The position numbers were made by a program, and so were the translations under genes. From positions 5,766,001 to 5,830,000 of the forward strand of contig NZ_CP130720.1 in NCBI RefSeq assembly GCF_035984415.1: a stretch of DNA of 64,000 nucleotides, in the 5' to 3' direction. This document shows, piece after piece, positions 35,394 through 44,147 of the stretch. Under the pieces are notes generated by a model. It had not been told where the DNA came from, did not search any database, and saw only the letters and a program-made list of their open reading frames with translations. Each line of letters starts with the position of its first letter. The stretch's first letter is position 1. The DNA is from Streptomyces sp. NBC_01296. GTDB lineage: Bacteria; Actinomycetota; Actinomycetes; Streptomycetales; Streptomycetaceae.

Positions 35394-36712
35394 ATGCGAG
35401 ATGCGGCGATGGGGGTCAGGGGCGGGATGCTGGGCGGGGCGGGGGTGGTGGCGCTGCTCTGGGCGGCCCAGGTGCGTCCCTCCGCCCGGCTCGACGCGCT
35501 GTTCGCGACCGCCGCCCACCTGACCGGCCTGCTCGCCGGGTACGGGGTGCTGGTGCTGCTCTTCCTGATGGCCCGGGTGCCCGCCGTCGAGCACGGGGTC
35601 GGCGCCGACCGGCTCGCCCGCTGGCACGCCCTGGGCGGCCGGCACGTGTTGCTGTTCTGCTTCGGGCACGCGCTCTTCGCCCTGTGCGGATACGCCGCCC
35701 ACCAGGGCGTCGACGTGGTCTCCGCCGTCCGGGAGCTGTTCGGCTACCCCGCGGTGGCCGCCGCTTTCGCCGGGACGGCCCTGCTGGCCGCCGTCGGGGT
35801 GAGCTCCGCCCGGGCCGTACGCCGCCGGGTCAGCCACGAAACCTGGCGCGGGGTCCACCTCCTCGTCCATCTCGCCGCCTCCCTGGCCTTCGGCCACCAG
35901 CTCGCCGGGCCCGATCTCGCCCTGGCCGGCTGGTTCTGGGCCCTCGCCCACGCCACCGTCGCCGTCCTGCTGCTCTGGTACCGGGCCGTGGTCCCCGTAC
36001 GGCAGGCCCTGCGGCATGCGCTGCGGGTGGGCGAGGTGCGGGTCGAGGGGCCCGGGGTGGTCTCCGTCGTCGTGTACGGGGAGCACCTGGCGGAACTGCG
36101 CGCGGAGCCGGGCCAGTTCCTGCGCTGGCGGTTCCTGCAGCGCCGCCTGTGGCACACCGCCCTGCCGTTCTCGCTGTCCGCGCCGGTCCAGGGCCGCGCC
36201 CTGCGGATCACCGTGAAGGCGCTCGGCGGGCACTCCCGCCGGATCCGCCGGCTGCGGCCCGGGACCAGGGTCATCGCCACCGGGCCGTTCGGTGCGCTCA
36301 CAGCCGCCCGGCGGACCCGGCCCAAGGTGCTGCTGATCGCGGGCGGGGTCGGCATCACCCCGATGCGGGCGCTGTTCGAGACGCTGCCCGGCGGGCCGGG
36401 GGAGATCACCCTGCTCTACCGGGCCGGGGCCGAGGAGCACCTCGTACTGCGGTCCGAGCTGGAGGCCATCGCCGCCGAGCGGCAGGCCGGGCTGCACTAC
36501 CTGCTCGGGCCCTCGGACGCCTGGGGCACCTCCCAGCGGAAGCTGGGGGAGATCCGCTGGCCCCGCAGGCGCTGCTCGCGCTGGTGCCGGACCTGGCCGG
36601 GCACGACGTGTACCTCTGCGGGCCGCCGGGGATGGCCGAGGTCACGCAGAGCGCGCTGCTGCGGGCCGGGGTGCCGGCCGCACGCATCCATTCCGAGTGC
36701 TTCAGCTTCTGA
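35394..36712 (+). pseudogene. ferric reductase-like membrane flavohemoprotein, frameshifted
   Basis: The first 385 residues or so are in one frame: an N-terminal ferric-reductase-like membrane domain with His in RWHALGGRHVLLFCFGHALF and VHLLVHLAASLAFGHQL, then an FAD domain (PFSLSAPVQGRALRITVKALGGHSRRI) and the start of an NAD domain (LLIAGGVGITPMRALFE). The rest, GDPLAPQALLALVPDL and DVYLCGPPGMAEVTQ through IHSECFSF, is in another frame. The break is at a run of five G (36545-36549); six G would restore one ORF. It could be a true mutation or a sequencing error. Start may be 35385, 35394 or 35409. It diverges from the nir operon. Confidence 0.8.
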
Positions 36713-36743
36713 CCCCGACCTGCATCCGAGAGGCCGCCGCGCC

Positions 36744-37022
36744 ATGCGCCATCCGCTGCACGTTCCCCTGTCCGTACCGGTCGGGGCCGTTGCATTCGCC
36801 GCTCCCGCTCCCGCTCCCGCTCTCGTTCCCGCTCCCGTTCCGCCGGCCCGCAGGGCGCAGGCCCGCCGCCGCAAGCCGCGCCGGCTCGCGGCCGGGCTGG
36901 GGCTGGCCGGTGTGCTGGCCGCGACCGTGCTGACGGCGACGGTGGACCCGGCGGCTCCGGTGGCTCCGGACCGGGTACCGGCCCGGGAAAGCTCAACCTT
37001 TGCGCAAGTTTCCGGGGATTGA
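36744..37022 (+). CDS. small Pro/Ala-rich single-span protein
   Basis: A 92-residue hypothetical protein. It has a Pro-Ala segment encoded by a hexanucleotide repeat (36799-36841), an Arg/Lys-rich patch, and one hydrophobic helix (AAGLGLAGVLAATVLTATV). It lies 31 bases after the frameshifted reductase, where related loci often carry an FMN-binding domain protein; none is seen here. The ribosome site is weak, so this may be a degraded gene. No function can be given. Confidence 0.4.
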   Translation: MRHPLHVPLSVPVGAVAFAAPAPAPALVPAPVPPARRAQARRRKPRRLAAGLGLAGVLAATVLTATVDPAAPVAPDRVPARESSTFAQVSGD

Positions 37023-37059
37023 TGGGTCCTGCACCGATCGGCTTCATAGGGTCGTGGGC

Positions 37060-37836
37060 GTGCCTGACATATCAATGACGATGATCATCGTGCTGTGCGT
37101 GGCCGCAGCCGCGGCCGGCTGGATCGACGCGGTGGTGGGCGGCGGCGGGCTGCTGCTCCTGCCCGCCCTGCTCCTCGGCCTGCCGAACGCCCACCCCGCC
37201 GCCGTGCTCGGCACCAACAAGGCCGTGGCCATCGTCGGCACCACGGGCGCGGCGGTGACGTACGTACGCAAGGCCCCGGTGGACGTGAAGCTCGCCGTCC
37301 GGATCGGCCTGGCCGCGCTCGCCGGCTCCATGGGCGGCGCCGCGCTGGCCGGCGGGATCAGCAAGGACGCCCTCCGCCCGCTGATCATGGGAGTGCTCGT
37401 GATCGTCGCGGGCGTCGTGATCTTCAAGCCGGGCTTCGGAACCGCACCCTCGGCCGCGCCCGTCAGCCGGCAGCGGGTGCTCCTCGCCATCGGGCTCGCC
37501 GGCCTCGGCATCGGCTTCTACGACGGGCTCATCGGGCCCGGCACCGGCACCTTCCTGGTGCTCGCCCTCACCGCGCTGCTCCACCTCGACCTGGTCACCG
37601 CCTCCGCCACCGCCAAGATCGTCAACTGCTGTACGAACGCCGGGGCGCTCGCGATGTTCGCGTACCAGGGCATGGTGCTGTGGCAGCTGGCCGCGCTGAT
37701 GGCGGTGTTCAACCTGGCCGGCGGCATGATCGGGGCCCGGATGGCGCTGAAGAAGGGGAGCGGGTTCGTCCGCGGCGTGCTGCTGACCGTGGTGGGCGCG
37801 CTGGTGATCAAGCTCGGTCTGGAGCAGTGGGGCTGA
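37060..37836 (+). CDS. TSUP family (TauE/SafE-like) membrane permease
   Basis: A 258-residue permease with about eight membrane segments in two repeats. The repeat motifs are AGWIDAVVGGGGLLLLPALLLG with LGTNKAVAIVGT, and GFYDGLIGPGTGTFLVLALT with SATAKIVNCCTNAGALA. Family members export sulfite, sulfonates or organic acids. I chose the GTG at 37060 (VPDISMTMII); an ATG at 37075 is the alternative. Substrate here is unknown. Confidence 0.88.
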   Translation: MPDISMTMIIVLCVAAAAAGWIDAVVGGGGLLLLPALLLGLPNAHPAAVLGTNKAVAIVGTTGAAVTYVRKAPVDVKLAVRIGLAALAGSMGGAALAGGISKDALRPLIMGVLVIVAGVVIFKPGFGTAPSAAPVSRQRVLLAIGLAGLGIGFYDGLIGPGTGTFLVLALTALLHLDLVTASATAKIVNCCTNAGALAMFAYQGMVLWQLAALMAVFNLAGGMIGARMALKKGSGFVRGVLLTVVGALVIKLGLEQWG

Positions 37837-37869
37837 CCGGTCCGACCGGTCCCCGCTCGCCGCTGCCTG

Positions 37870-38490
37870 CTAGTACGTGCCGGTCAGGTGGGCGAAGACG
37901 ACCACGTTGCCCCGGTAGCCGGTACGCGGCGAGAAGCCCCCGCCGCAGGTGATCACCCGGAGCTCGGCCCGCGGCGAGGGCCCGTACACACGGGTGTCGG
38001 GAAAGTGCTCGGCGTCGTAGACCTCGACCGCGTGGACGGTGAACACGGCCGTGCGTCCGTCCTCGCGCGGCACCTCGATCGCGGCTCCGCGGTGCAGTGC
38101 ACCCAGGTGGTAGAAGACCGCCGGGCCGTCGGCGTGGTCGACGTGCCCGACGACGACGGCGGTGCCGACGGCGCCGGGGGTGGTGCCGTCCCGGTACCAG
38201 CCCGCCAGGTCGCGGCGCGCGGGCGGGGGCACCTCGATGCTGCCGTCGCGCCCCAGGCCCAGCCCGGTCAGCGGGGCGTCGACCCGGATCGACGGGATCC
38301 GGATCCGGGTCGGCGGGGATCCGGGGAGCGGGTCGATGCTGCCGGGGTAGCTCGCCCGGCCGCTCAGCGCCTCTGCGGGGGAGGGCAGCGGGGGCCCGAC
38401 GGACTGGCCGGATCCGCTGCCGACGAGCCAGATGCCGACACAGGCGGTGAGCGCGACGAGCCCGCCGCGGCCGGCCTGGCCTCTGCCCAT
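37870..38490 (-). CDS. class F sortase
   Basis: A 206-residue sortase. It has one N-terminal membrane anchor (GLVALTACVGIWLVGSGSG), then the sortase barrel PTRIRIPSIRVDAPLTGLGLGRDGSIEVP. The catalytic His is in VVVGHVDHADGPAVFYHLG, the Cys in LRVITCGGGF, and the Arg in SPRTGYRGNVVVFA. It attaches secreted proteins to the cell wall. The secreted protein gene upstream (38630-39172) is the likely partner or substrate; spacing between them is 139 bases. Confidence 0.9.
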   Translation of the reverse strand: MGRGQAGRGGLVALTACVGIWLVGSGSGQSVGPPLPSPAEALSGRASYPGSIDPLPGSPPTRIRIPSIRVDAPLTGLGLGRDGSIEVPPPARRDLAGWYRDGTTPGAVGTAVVVGHVDHADGPAVFYHLGALHRGAAIEVPREDGRTAVFTVHAVEVYDAEHFPDTRVYGPSPRAELRVITCGGGFSPRTGYRGNVVVFAHLTGTY

Positions 38491-38629
38491 GGGTGCCCCC
38501 TGGCTGTGTTCCGGGTCCGTGTTCCGTGTGGCAGGCCGTCGCCCGGCCCCGCGAACGGGGGGACCTCGCGGGGCGGGCGACGGGGGACGGTACCGGTCGG
38601 ACCGCGGCCGCAGCCGCGGTGGGCGCCCG

Positions 38630-39172
38630 TCAGCTCCGCGTGCCGCTCGCCCGGCGACGCAGGAGCCAGGTACCGCCGACGGCGGCCGCGGCCAGCACGG
38701 CCGCTCCCGCCGTGATCTTGGTGGGGTTGACGGTGGTGGTCGTCCCGCCACCCACCCCGGTGTGGACGTGGCCCTGCGGGCCGCGTTCGGTGACGACCAG
38801 GTCGCCGGTGGCGAACTTGCCGTCGGCGCAGGTCGCGCCGATGTTGTAGGTGCCCGGGCGGGTGCCGCGGGCGATCTGGAACTGCCCGATGACCACCTCT
38901 TTGTGGGTGCCGGGCATCAGCTTGAAGCGGCCCCCGCCGACGGTGGTGGCATCGCCGTCGGCATGGCTGCCCGGGCCGCACGCGGTGGTGTTCACGGTGA
39001 CGCTCGCCCCGGGGAGGGCGGATTTCGGCCACACCTCCAGCTTCGCGAAGTCGCCGGGCGCGAAGCCCGCCGTGCCGAGTTCCGCGGCGGCCACCGCGCC
39101 CGCGACCGGGCCCGTGAACGCGGCGGCGGTCAGCGCGGTGGCGGTGAGCACGTGGGCGGTGCGTCGGCGCAT
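38630..39172 (-). CDS. secreted, C-terminally anchored protein, likely sortase partner
   Basis: A 180-residue exported protein. It has a signal peptide (cleavage near AGAVAAAELG), then a beta-rich extracellular domain with two cysteines likely bonded (VNTTACGPG and IGATCADGK). A Thr/Gly-rich linker, a hydrophobic helix (TAGAAVLAAAAVGGTWLL) and an RRRASGTRS tail follow. This is the layout of a sortase substrate, but the usual LPxTG or LAxTG is missing; VNPTK is the nearest sequence. It sits directly upstream of the class F sortase. Function unknown. Confidence 0.75.
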   Translation of the reverse strand: MRRRTAHVLTATALTAAAFTGPVAGAVAAAELGTAGFAPGDFAKLEVWPKSALPGASVTVNTTACGPGSHADGDATTVGGGRFKLMPGTHKEVVIGQFQIARGTRPGTYNIGATCADGKFATGDLVVTERGPQGHVHTGVGGGTTTTVNPTKITAGAAVLAAAAVGGTWLLRRRASGTRS

Positions 39173-39377
39173 GGAGACTCCTGGAGACGCGGGGTCGTGT
39201 TCCCGAGGAAACCCGGCCGGACCGCGACCCGCCTGCTGAAGTTCCGTCAGATTTGCTCGGCGGGCGACCCTTGCCGCAGGTCACGGCCCCTTGCTTCGGC
39301 CGTTCAGGTGACCCACCCCGTCCGGGTGAGGCCGGGCCCGGGCGGGGGTGCGCACGAGGCCCGGGCCCGGGTGGGAC

Positions 39378-39758
39378 TCATCCCGCAGGAAGCGTCACCG
39401 TCGCCGCCGCGCCCGTCGGGGCCGGGACAGGGTCACCTGCGCGCCGATCACCTGCGCCTGGCCGCTCCTGGCGGCGGACGTCCGTACGGACCGGGGCCGG
39501 GCAGTCCGCCCCGACCACCTCCGCCGCCACCCCCGCCCGCCGGGTGATCGCCGCGACCAGCGGACCCAGCACGTGCACCCCCAACTGCGCCTCCTCCCGG
39601 CGCGCGTCCAGCCGCGCGACCTCCAGCAGGTCCTCGGTCAGCGTCCGCAGCGCCGCGACGCGGTCCCGGACCAGCTCCGTCGGCCGCCCCGCCGGCAGCA
39701 GCTCGGCCGCGGGTGCAGCCCCGTCAGCGGCTGGGCGGAGACGGGCGGCGCGGCTCAC
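39378..39758 (-). pseudogene. decayed sensor histidine kinase
   Basis: A remnant with dimerisation-helix sequence after the lost H-box (AAELLPAGRPTELVRDRVAALRTLTEDLLEVARLDARREEAQ), then VVGADCPAPVRTDVRR. The ATP-binding N, G1, F and G2 boxes are absent. The sequence jumps to the kinase C-terminus, first visible in another frame as SGQAQVIGAQVTLSRP and then back in frame as AAATVTLPAG. So the gene lost its sensor and H-box, most of the catalytic domain, and its frame. No response regulator is adjacent. Confidence 0.75.
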
Positions 39759-39858
39759 CGGCGCCGAGCCCTCCGGGTGCGGCGCAGCCGCCGACGGCGA
39801 GTGCGTAGGTGCAGGCGCACAGGAGGACGGCGGTGAGCTGTCGGGTGGGTCTCTTCAT
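39724..39858 (-). CDS. small lipoprotein-like ORF, perhaps a gene remnant
   Basis: A 44-residue ORF starting MKRPTRQLTAVLLCACTYALAVGGCAAPGG: a lipoprotein signal peptide with lipobox AVGGC, followed by only about 20 residues. It overlaps the start of the decayed histidine kinase on the same strand. Lipoproteins often accompany such kinases in Streptomyces, so this may be the surviving 5' end of a former lipoprotein gene. The ribosome site is poor. Confidence 0.35.
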   Translation of the reverse strand: MKRPTRQLTAVLLCACTYALAVGGCAAPGGLGAGEPRRPSPPSR

Positions 39859-40037
39859 GAGGGGCCAAAGGGGTTCGAGCCAAAGGGGGTCCCGGAGGGC
39901 AAACCGACGGTAGACGGCGACGGTCACGGCCACCGAGAGGTTGTGCAACAGCGGTGCGTACGGTGGAAGGGCGCAGGCAGACTCGGGGCCAAGGTCCCGG
40001 ACCGCGCGCTGTCCGCCGTAACCGAGGGAGGGCTCCC

Positions 40038-40415
40038 GTGACATCAGCCGATCGGCCGTCGCCGTCGCCGCCACCGACGCCGTTGGATCCGGAGCTCGGG
40101 GTGCTCACCGTCCTGACCACGGTGGACTCGGCGGAGGCGGCCGCGGCGGTCGCCCGCGGTGCGGTGGAGGCGCGGCTGGCCGCCTGCGCGCAGATCTCCG
40201 GGCCGGTGACCTCCGTCCACCACTGGAAGGACGCGCTGGAGACCTCCCAGGAATGGCAGGTGCTGTTCAAGACCACCACGGCCGCCTACCCGGCCCTGGA
40301 AGCGCGGCTGACCGCCGGGCACCCGTACGACACGCCGGAGATCATCGCCACCCCGGTGGTGCGGGGCAGCGCGGACTACCTGGCGTGGGTCGCGGAGGAG
40401 GTGACGGCCGGATGA
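40038..40415 (+). CDS. cutA: divalent cation tolerance protein CutA
   Basis: A 125-residue trimeric CutA1 protein. It has LTVLTTVDSAEAAAAVARGAVEARLAACAQISGPVTSVHHWKDALETSQEWQVLFKTT and the closing HPYDTPEIIATPVVRGSADYLAWVAEE. Linked genetically to copper tolerance; the biochemical role is unsettled. The GTG at 40038 follows GAGGGAGGG. It overlaps the next gene as ATGA. Confidence 0.93.
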   Translation: MTSADRPSPSPPPTPLDPELGVLTVLTTVDSAEAAAAVARGAVEARLAACAQISGPVTSVHHWKDALETSQEWQVLFKTTTAAYPALEARLTAGHPYDTPEIIATPVVRGSADYLAWVAEEVTAG

Positions 40416-40831
40416 CCGCCGAGCTCCCCTTCTTCGTCTACGGCACCCTGCGCCCGGGGGAGGTCAACCACGCCCTGTTCCTGCGGGGCCGCACGGCCGC
40501 CGAGGAGCCCGCGCGGCTCCCGGACGCGCTCCTCTACGACGGTCCCGGCTACCCGTACGCCGTCCAGCACCCGGGATCGGAGATCGTCGGCGAGCTGGTC
40601 ACCCCGGCGCCCGGCGCGTACGGGAGGCTGCTGGCCGAACTGGACCGGCTGGAGGAGTACCACGGTCCCGACCGGCCGCTGAACGTGTACGACCGGGTCC
40701 GCCGGGACGCGGTCCGCCCGGACGGCATCCGGATCCCCGCGTGGGTCTACCTGGCGGCCCCGCTGCTGGCCCGCCGGCTGCGCGAGTCCGGCACCGAGAT
40801 ACCGGGCGGCGACTGGTTCGGGCGGCGCTAG
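40412..40831 (+). CDS. gamma-glutamylcyclotransferase-like protein
   Basis: A 139-residue GGCT-fold protein. It has the substrate-binding FVYGTLRPGEVNHALF at the N-terminus and the catalytic Glu in LAELDRLEEYHG. Family members cyclise gamma-glutamyl amines or peptides, releasing 5-oxoproline; the precise substrate is unknown. It overlaps cutA by four bases and converges on dnaG with only three bases between the stops. Confidence 0.88.
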   Translation: MTAELPFFVYGTLRPGEVNHALFLRGRTAAEEPARLPDALLYDGPGYPYAVQHPGSEIVGELVTPAPGAYGRLLAELDRLEEYHGPDRPLNVYDRVRRDAVRPDGIRIPAWVYLAAPLLARRLRESGTEIPGGDWFGRR

Positions 40832-40834
40832 CCT

Positions 40835-42745
40835 CTACAGACCCTCGGCGCCGCGGTTGCGCAGGCGCTGGCCGTACTGCTGGAGCACCCAGAGCTCCTC
40901 CTGGACCGCCGCCAGTTGCTCCGGCGGGGCCTGGGGGCCCAGGCGCGACATCGTGCCCTGGATCTCGTGCACCCGGCGGTCGACCGCGCGCAGCCGGACC
41001 TGGACCAGCTGGACCCCCGCGTACACCTCGTCCACCGTCTTGGCGTGGATGGCCTCGACCGCCAGCTCGGTGACGAGCGCGCGGACCGTGTCGTTCGGCG
41101 CGGCGTCGCGGACCCGGGCCAGGTAGTCGTCGGTGCCCAGCGAGGCGCCGCCCGCGGCCTGGATGGCCTCGCGGACCGCCGCGTACGGCGGGGCGGTGAA
41201 CTCGTCCGTCCCGTACGCGTCGAAGGCCGGCGAGACCAGGGCCGGCCGCTGCAGCGCCAGCTTGAGCAGCTCGCGCTCGGTGCGGTGCGCCGGGCTGCGC
41301 AGGTTCAGCGCCGGTCCGCCCGCCGCCGGGGCGGAGGGCGCAGCCTCGTGCGACGACTGCGAGGACCGGCCGCGGCCCTGCTGCTGCCCGCCGGGCTGGT
41401 TGCCCCGATCGCGCGCCCAGCGCGCCAGCTGCGCGACCCGCTTGACGACGAACTGCTCGTCCCGGATGCCGAGCATCCCCGCGAGCTGGACCGCCGACTC
41501 GTGCTGGATCGCGATGTTCTTGATGTTGGCGACGACCGGGGCCGCCTCGTCCAGCGCGGCCGCCCGGCCCGCCGGGTTCTCCAGGTTGTGCCGGGCCACG
41601 ATGTGCCGCAGCGCGAACTCGAACAGCGGGGTCCGCGCCTCCACCAGGCCGGACACCGCGGCGTCCCCCTGCGCCAGGCGCAGGTCGCACGGGTCCATGC
41701 CGCCGGGGGCGATGGTGATGGAGGTTTCGGCGGCGAACTTCTGGTCGTCCTCGAAGGCGCGCAGCGCGGCCTTCTGGCCCGCCGCGTCCCCGTCGAAGGT
41801 GAAGATCACCTCGGCCGTCGCGTTGTCCATCAGCAGGCGGCGCAGGATCTTGATGTGGTCGCCGCCGAAGGCGGTGCCGCAGGTCGCGATCGCGGTCGTG
41901 ACCCCGGCCATGTGGCAGGCCATCACGTCCGTGTAGCCCTCGACCACCACGGCCCGCGAGGTCTTCGCGATCTCCTTCTTCGCCAGGTCGATGCCGTACA
42001 GCACCTGGGACTTCTTGTAGATCGCCGTCTCGGGGGTGTTCAGGTACTTCGGCCCGTTGTCGTCGTCGCGCAGCTTGCGCGCGCCGAAGCCGACCACCTC
42101 GCCGCTGATGTCGCGGATCGGCCACATCAGCCGGCCGCGGAAGCGGTCGATGGGCTTGCCGCTGCGGCTGTCCTGGGCCAGGCCGGAGGTGATCAGCTCC
42201 TTGTCGCTGAAGCCCTTGCCGCGCAGGAAGCGGGTCAGGTGGTCCCAGCCGGCCGGGCTGTACCCGACGCTGAAGTGCTCGGCGGCGGCCTGGTCGAAGC
42301 CGCGCTCCGCGAGGAACCTGCGGCCGATCTCCGCCTCGGCGCTGCCCAGCTGCTCGACGTAGAACTGGGCGGCCGCCTTGTGCGCCTCGACGAGCCGGAT
42401 GCGCTCGCCGCGGCCGCTGGTGCCGGCGGTGTAGCCGCCCTCCTCGTACCGCAGGGTGATGCCGGCCTGCCCCGCGAGGCGCTCGACCGCCTCCGAGAAC
42501 GACAGGTGGTCGATCTTCATGATGAAGTCGAGGGTGTCCCCGCCCGCCTGGCAGCCGAAGCAGTGGTAGAGACCCTTGCTGGGGCTGACCTGGAAGGACG
42601 GGGACTTCTCGTCGTGGAAGGGGCAGAGGCCCTTGAGGTTGCCGCCGCCCGCGTTGCGCAGTTGGAGGTAGTCGGAGACCACGGCGTCGATCGGGACCGC
42701 GTCCCGTACCGCCTTCACGTCGTCGTCGTTGATCCGTCCTGCCAC
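40835..42745 (-). CDS. dnaG: DNA primase
   Basis: A 636-residue primase that makes RNA primers for replication. The N-terminal CHC2 zinc finger is CPFHDEKSPSF and YHCFGCQAGG. The catalytic Toprim region includes VVVEGYTDVMACHMAG and FTFDGDAAGQKAA. After about residue 440 a linker and a helical DnaB-binding domain follow. GTG start at 42745. In Streptomyces it stands apart from rpoD, here near hrdA-region genes. It is followed at the 3' end by a convergent gene three bases away. Confidence 0.97.
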   Translation of the reverse strand: MAGRINDDDVKAVRDAVPIDAVVSDYLQLRNAGGGNLKGLCPFHDEKSPSFQVSPSKGLYHCFGCQAGGDTLDFIMKIDHLSFSEAVERLAGQAGITLRYEEGGYTAGTSGRGERIRLVEAHKAAAQFYVEQLGSAEAEIGRRFLAERGFDQAAAEHFSVGYSPAGWDHLTRFLRGKGFSDKELITSGLAQDSRSGKPIDRFRGRLMWPIRDISGEVVGFGARKLRDDDNGPKYLNTPETAIYKKSQVLYGIDLAKKEIAKTSRAVVVEGYTDVMACHMAGVTTAIATCGTAFGGDHIKILRRLLMDNATAEVIFTFDGDAAGQKAALRAFEDDQKFAAETSITIAPGGMDPCDLRLAQGDAAVSGLVEARTPLFEFALRHIVARHNLENPAGRAAALDEAAPVVANIKNIAIQHESAVQLAGMLGIRDEQFVVKRVAQLARWARDRGNQPGGQQQGRGRSSQSSHEAAPSAPAAGGPALNLRSPAHRTERELLKLALQRPALVSPAFDAYGTDEFTAPPYAAVREAIQAAGGASLGTDDYLARVRDAAPNDTVRALVTELAVEAIHAKTVDEVYAGVQLVQVRLRAVDRRVHEIQGTMSRLGPQAPPEQLAAVQEELWVLQQYGQRLRNRGAEGL

Positions 42746-42779
42746 CCGTGAAGTCTACGGCCGGGCGCCGACAAACCCG

Positions 42780-44054
42780 TCAGGCCCCCTCGGCCGGCAG
42801 CAGGGAGTCAAGCGGAATCGACGGGTCCGCCAGTGCCTCGCGGTTGACCTGCGCCTTCGACCGGATCAGGGCCTGGATGTGCTCGGTGACATCCCACACA
42901 TTCACGTTCATTCCGGCCAGCACCCGCCCCTCCGACAGCCAGAACGCGATGAACTCCCGTTTGGCCACGTCGCCGCGGATCAGCACCTGGTCGTAGCCGC
43001 CCACCGGGGCGTACCCGGAGTACTCGAGGCCCACGTCGTACTGGTCGGAGAAGAAGTACGGCACCCGGTCGTACGACACCTCCTGCCCCAGCATCGCCCG
43101 CGCCGCGGCGGGGCCGCCGTTGAGCGCGTTCGCCCAGTGCTCCACCCGCAGCCGGGTCCCGAGCAGCGGATGGTGCGCGGCGGCCACGTCCCCGGCGGCG
43201 AACACGTGCGGATCGCTGGTCCGCAGCGAGGCGTCCACGGCGATGCCGCCGCCGTGCTGCCGGTCGACCAGGGCCAGCCCGGAGGTCTCGGCGAGCGCGG
43301 TCCGCGGCGCGGCCCCGATCGCCGCGAGCACGGCGTGCGCCGGATGCTCCTCCCCGTCGTCGGTCCGGGCCGCGAGCACCATGCCGTCGTGCCCGACGAT
43401 CTCGGTGAGCCGCGCACCGAAGTGGAAGCGGACCCCGTGCTCGGCGTGCAGGTCCCCGAAGAGCCGGCCGACCTCCGGGCCGAGCACCGCGTGCAGCGGG
43501 GTGGCCAGCGGCTCGACCACCGTGACCTCGGCCCCGTACCCGCGGGCCGCGGCGGCGACCTCCAGGCCGATCCAGCCGGCCCCCGCGATCAGCAGATGGC
43601 CGTTGTCCCGGCCCAGGGTGGCCAGGACGCCCTTCAGCCGCTCGGCGTGGGCGAGCCGGCGCAGGTGGTGCACCCCGGCGAGTCCCGTGCCCGGGATGTC
43701 GAGGCGGCGCGGTTCGGCCCCGGTGGCCAGCAGCAGCTTGTCGTAGTGCAGCGCCGTGCCGTCGCCGAGGACCACCTTCCTGGCCTCCCGGTCCAGGTGG
43801 ACCGCGGGCTGGCCGAGGTGCAGCTCGATGTCGGACCGGGCGTACCAGGACGGCTCGTGGACGAAGACGCTGTCGCGCTCCTCCTTGCCCTGGAGGTACC
43901 CCTTGGACAGCGGGGGCCGTTCGTAGGGATGGTCGCGCTCGTCGCCGATCAGGATCACCCGCCCCGTGAACCCCTCGGACCTCAGCGTTTCGGCCGCCTT
44001 AGCTCCGGCGAGCCCTGCGCCGACGATGACGAATGTCCGGTGTGCGTCGACCAC
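42780..44054 (-). CDS. NAD(P)H:ferredoxin reductase-type flavoprotein
   Basis: A 424-residue FAD oxidoreductase of the rubredoxin/ferredoxin reductase group. FAD motif: TFVIVGAGLAGAKAAETLRSEG. It carries the ERPPLSKGYL signature of this group, the NAD site LLIAGAGWIGLEVAAAARGYG and the second FAD motif HVFAAGDVAAAHHPLLG. It probably passes electrons from NAD(P)H to a ferredoxin feeding an oxygenase or P450, but none is adjacent. I chose the GTG at 44054 because AGGAGG lies 8 bases upstream. It lies 34 bases upstream of dnaG. Confidence 0.9.
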   Translation of the reverse strand: MVDAHRTFVIVGAGLAGAKAAETLRSEGFTGRVILIGDERDHPYERPPLSKGYLQGKEERDSVFVHEPSWYARSDIELHLGQPAVHLDREARKVVLGDGTALHYDKLLLATGAEPRRLDIPGTGLAGVHHLRRLAHAERLKGVLATLGRDNGHLLIAGAGWIGLEVAAAARGYGAEVTVVEPLATPLHAVLGPEVGRLFGDLHAEHGVRFHFGARLTEIVGHDGMVLAARTDDGEEHPAHAVLAAIGAAPRTALAETSGLALVDRQHGGGIAVDASLRTSDPHVFAAGDVAAAHHPLLGTRLRVEHWANALNGGPAAARAMLGQEVSYDRVPYFFSDQYDVGLEYSGYAPVGGYDQVLIRGDVAKREFIAFWLSEGRVLAGMNVNVWDVTEHIQALIRSKAQVNREALADPSIPLDSLLPAEGA

Positions 44055-44147
44055 CTGATGCCTCCTCATAACCTCTCCGCCACATGCGACCACATGCGAG
44101 CGTCCCGCACTGAGCCTGCCGCGTGAAGGGGGAGTGGCCCGATCGGC

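Noticed and set aside
35385..37022. One long ORF joining the reductase to the Pro/Ala-rich protein
   Set aside because: The join exists only because of the frameshift at 36545-36549; the real reductase C-terminus is in another frame and ends at 36712.
39253..40041. 262-codon plus-strand ORF before cutA
   Set aside because: It is antisense to the decayed kinase, whose recognisable kinase sequence shows the coding strand was the minus strand.
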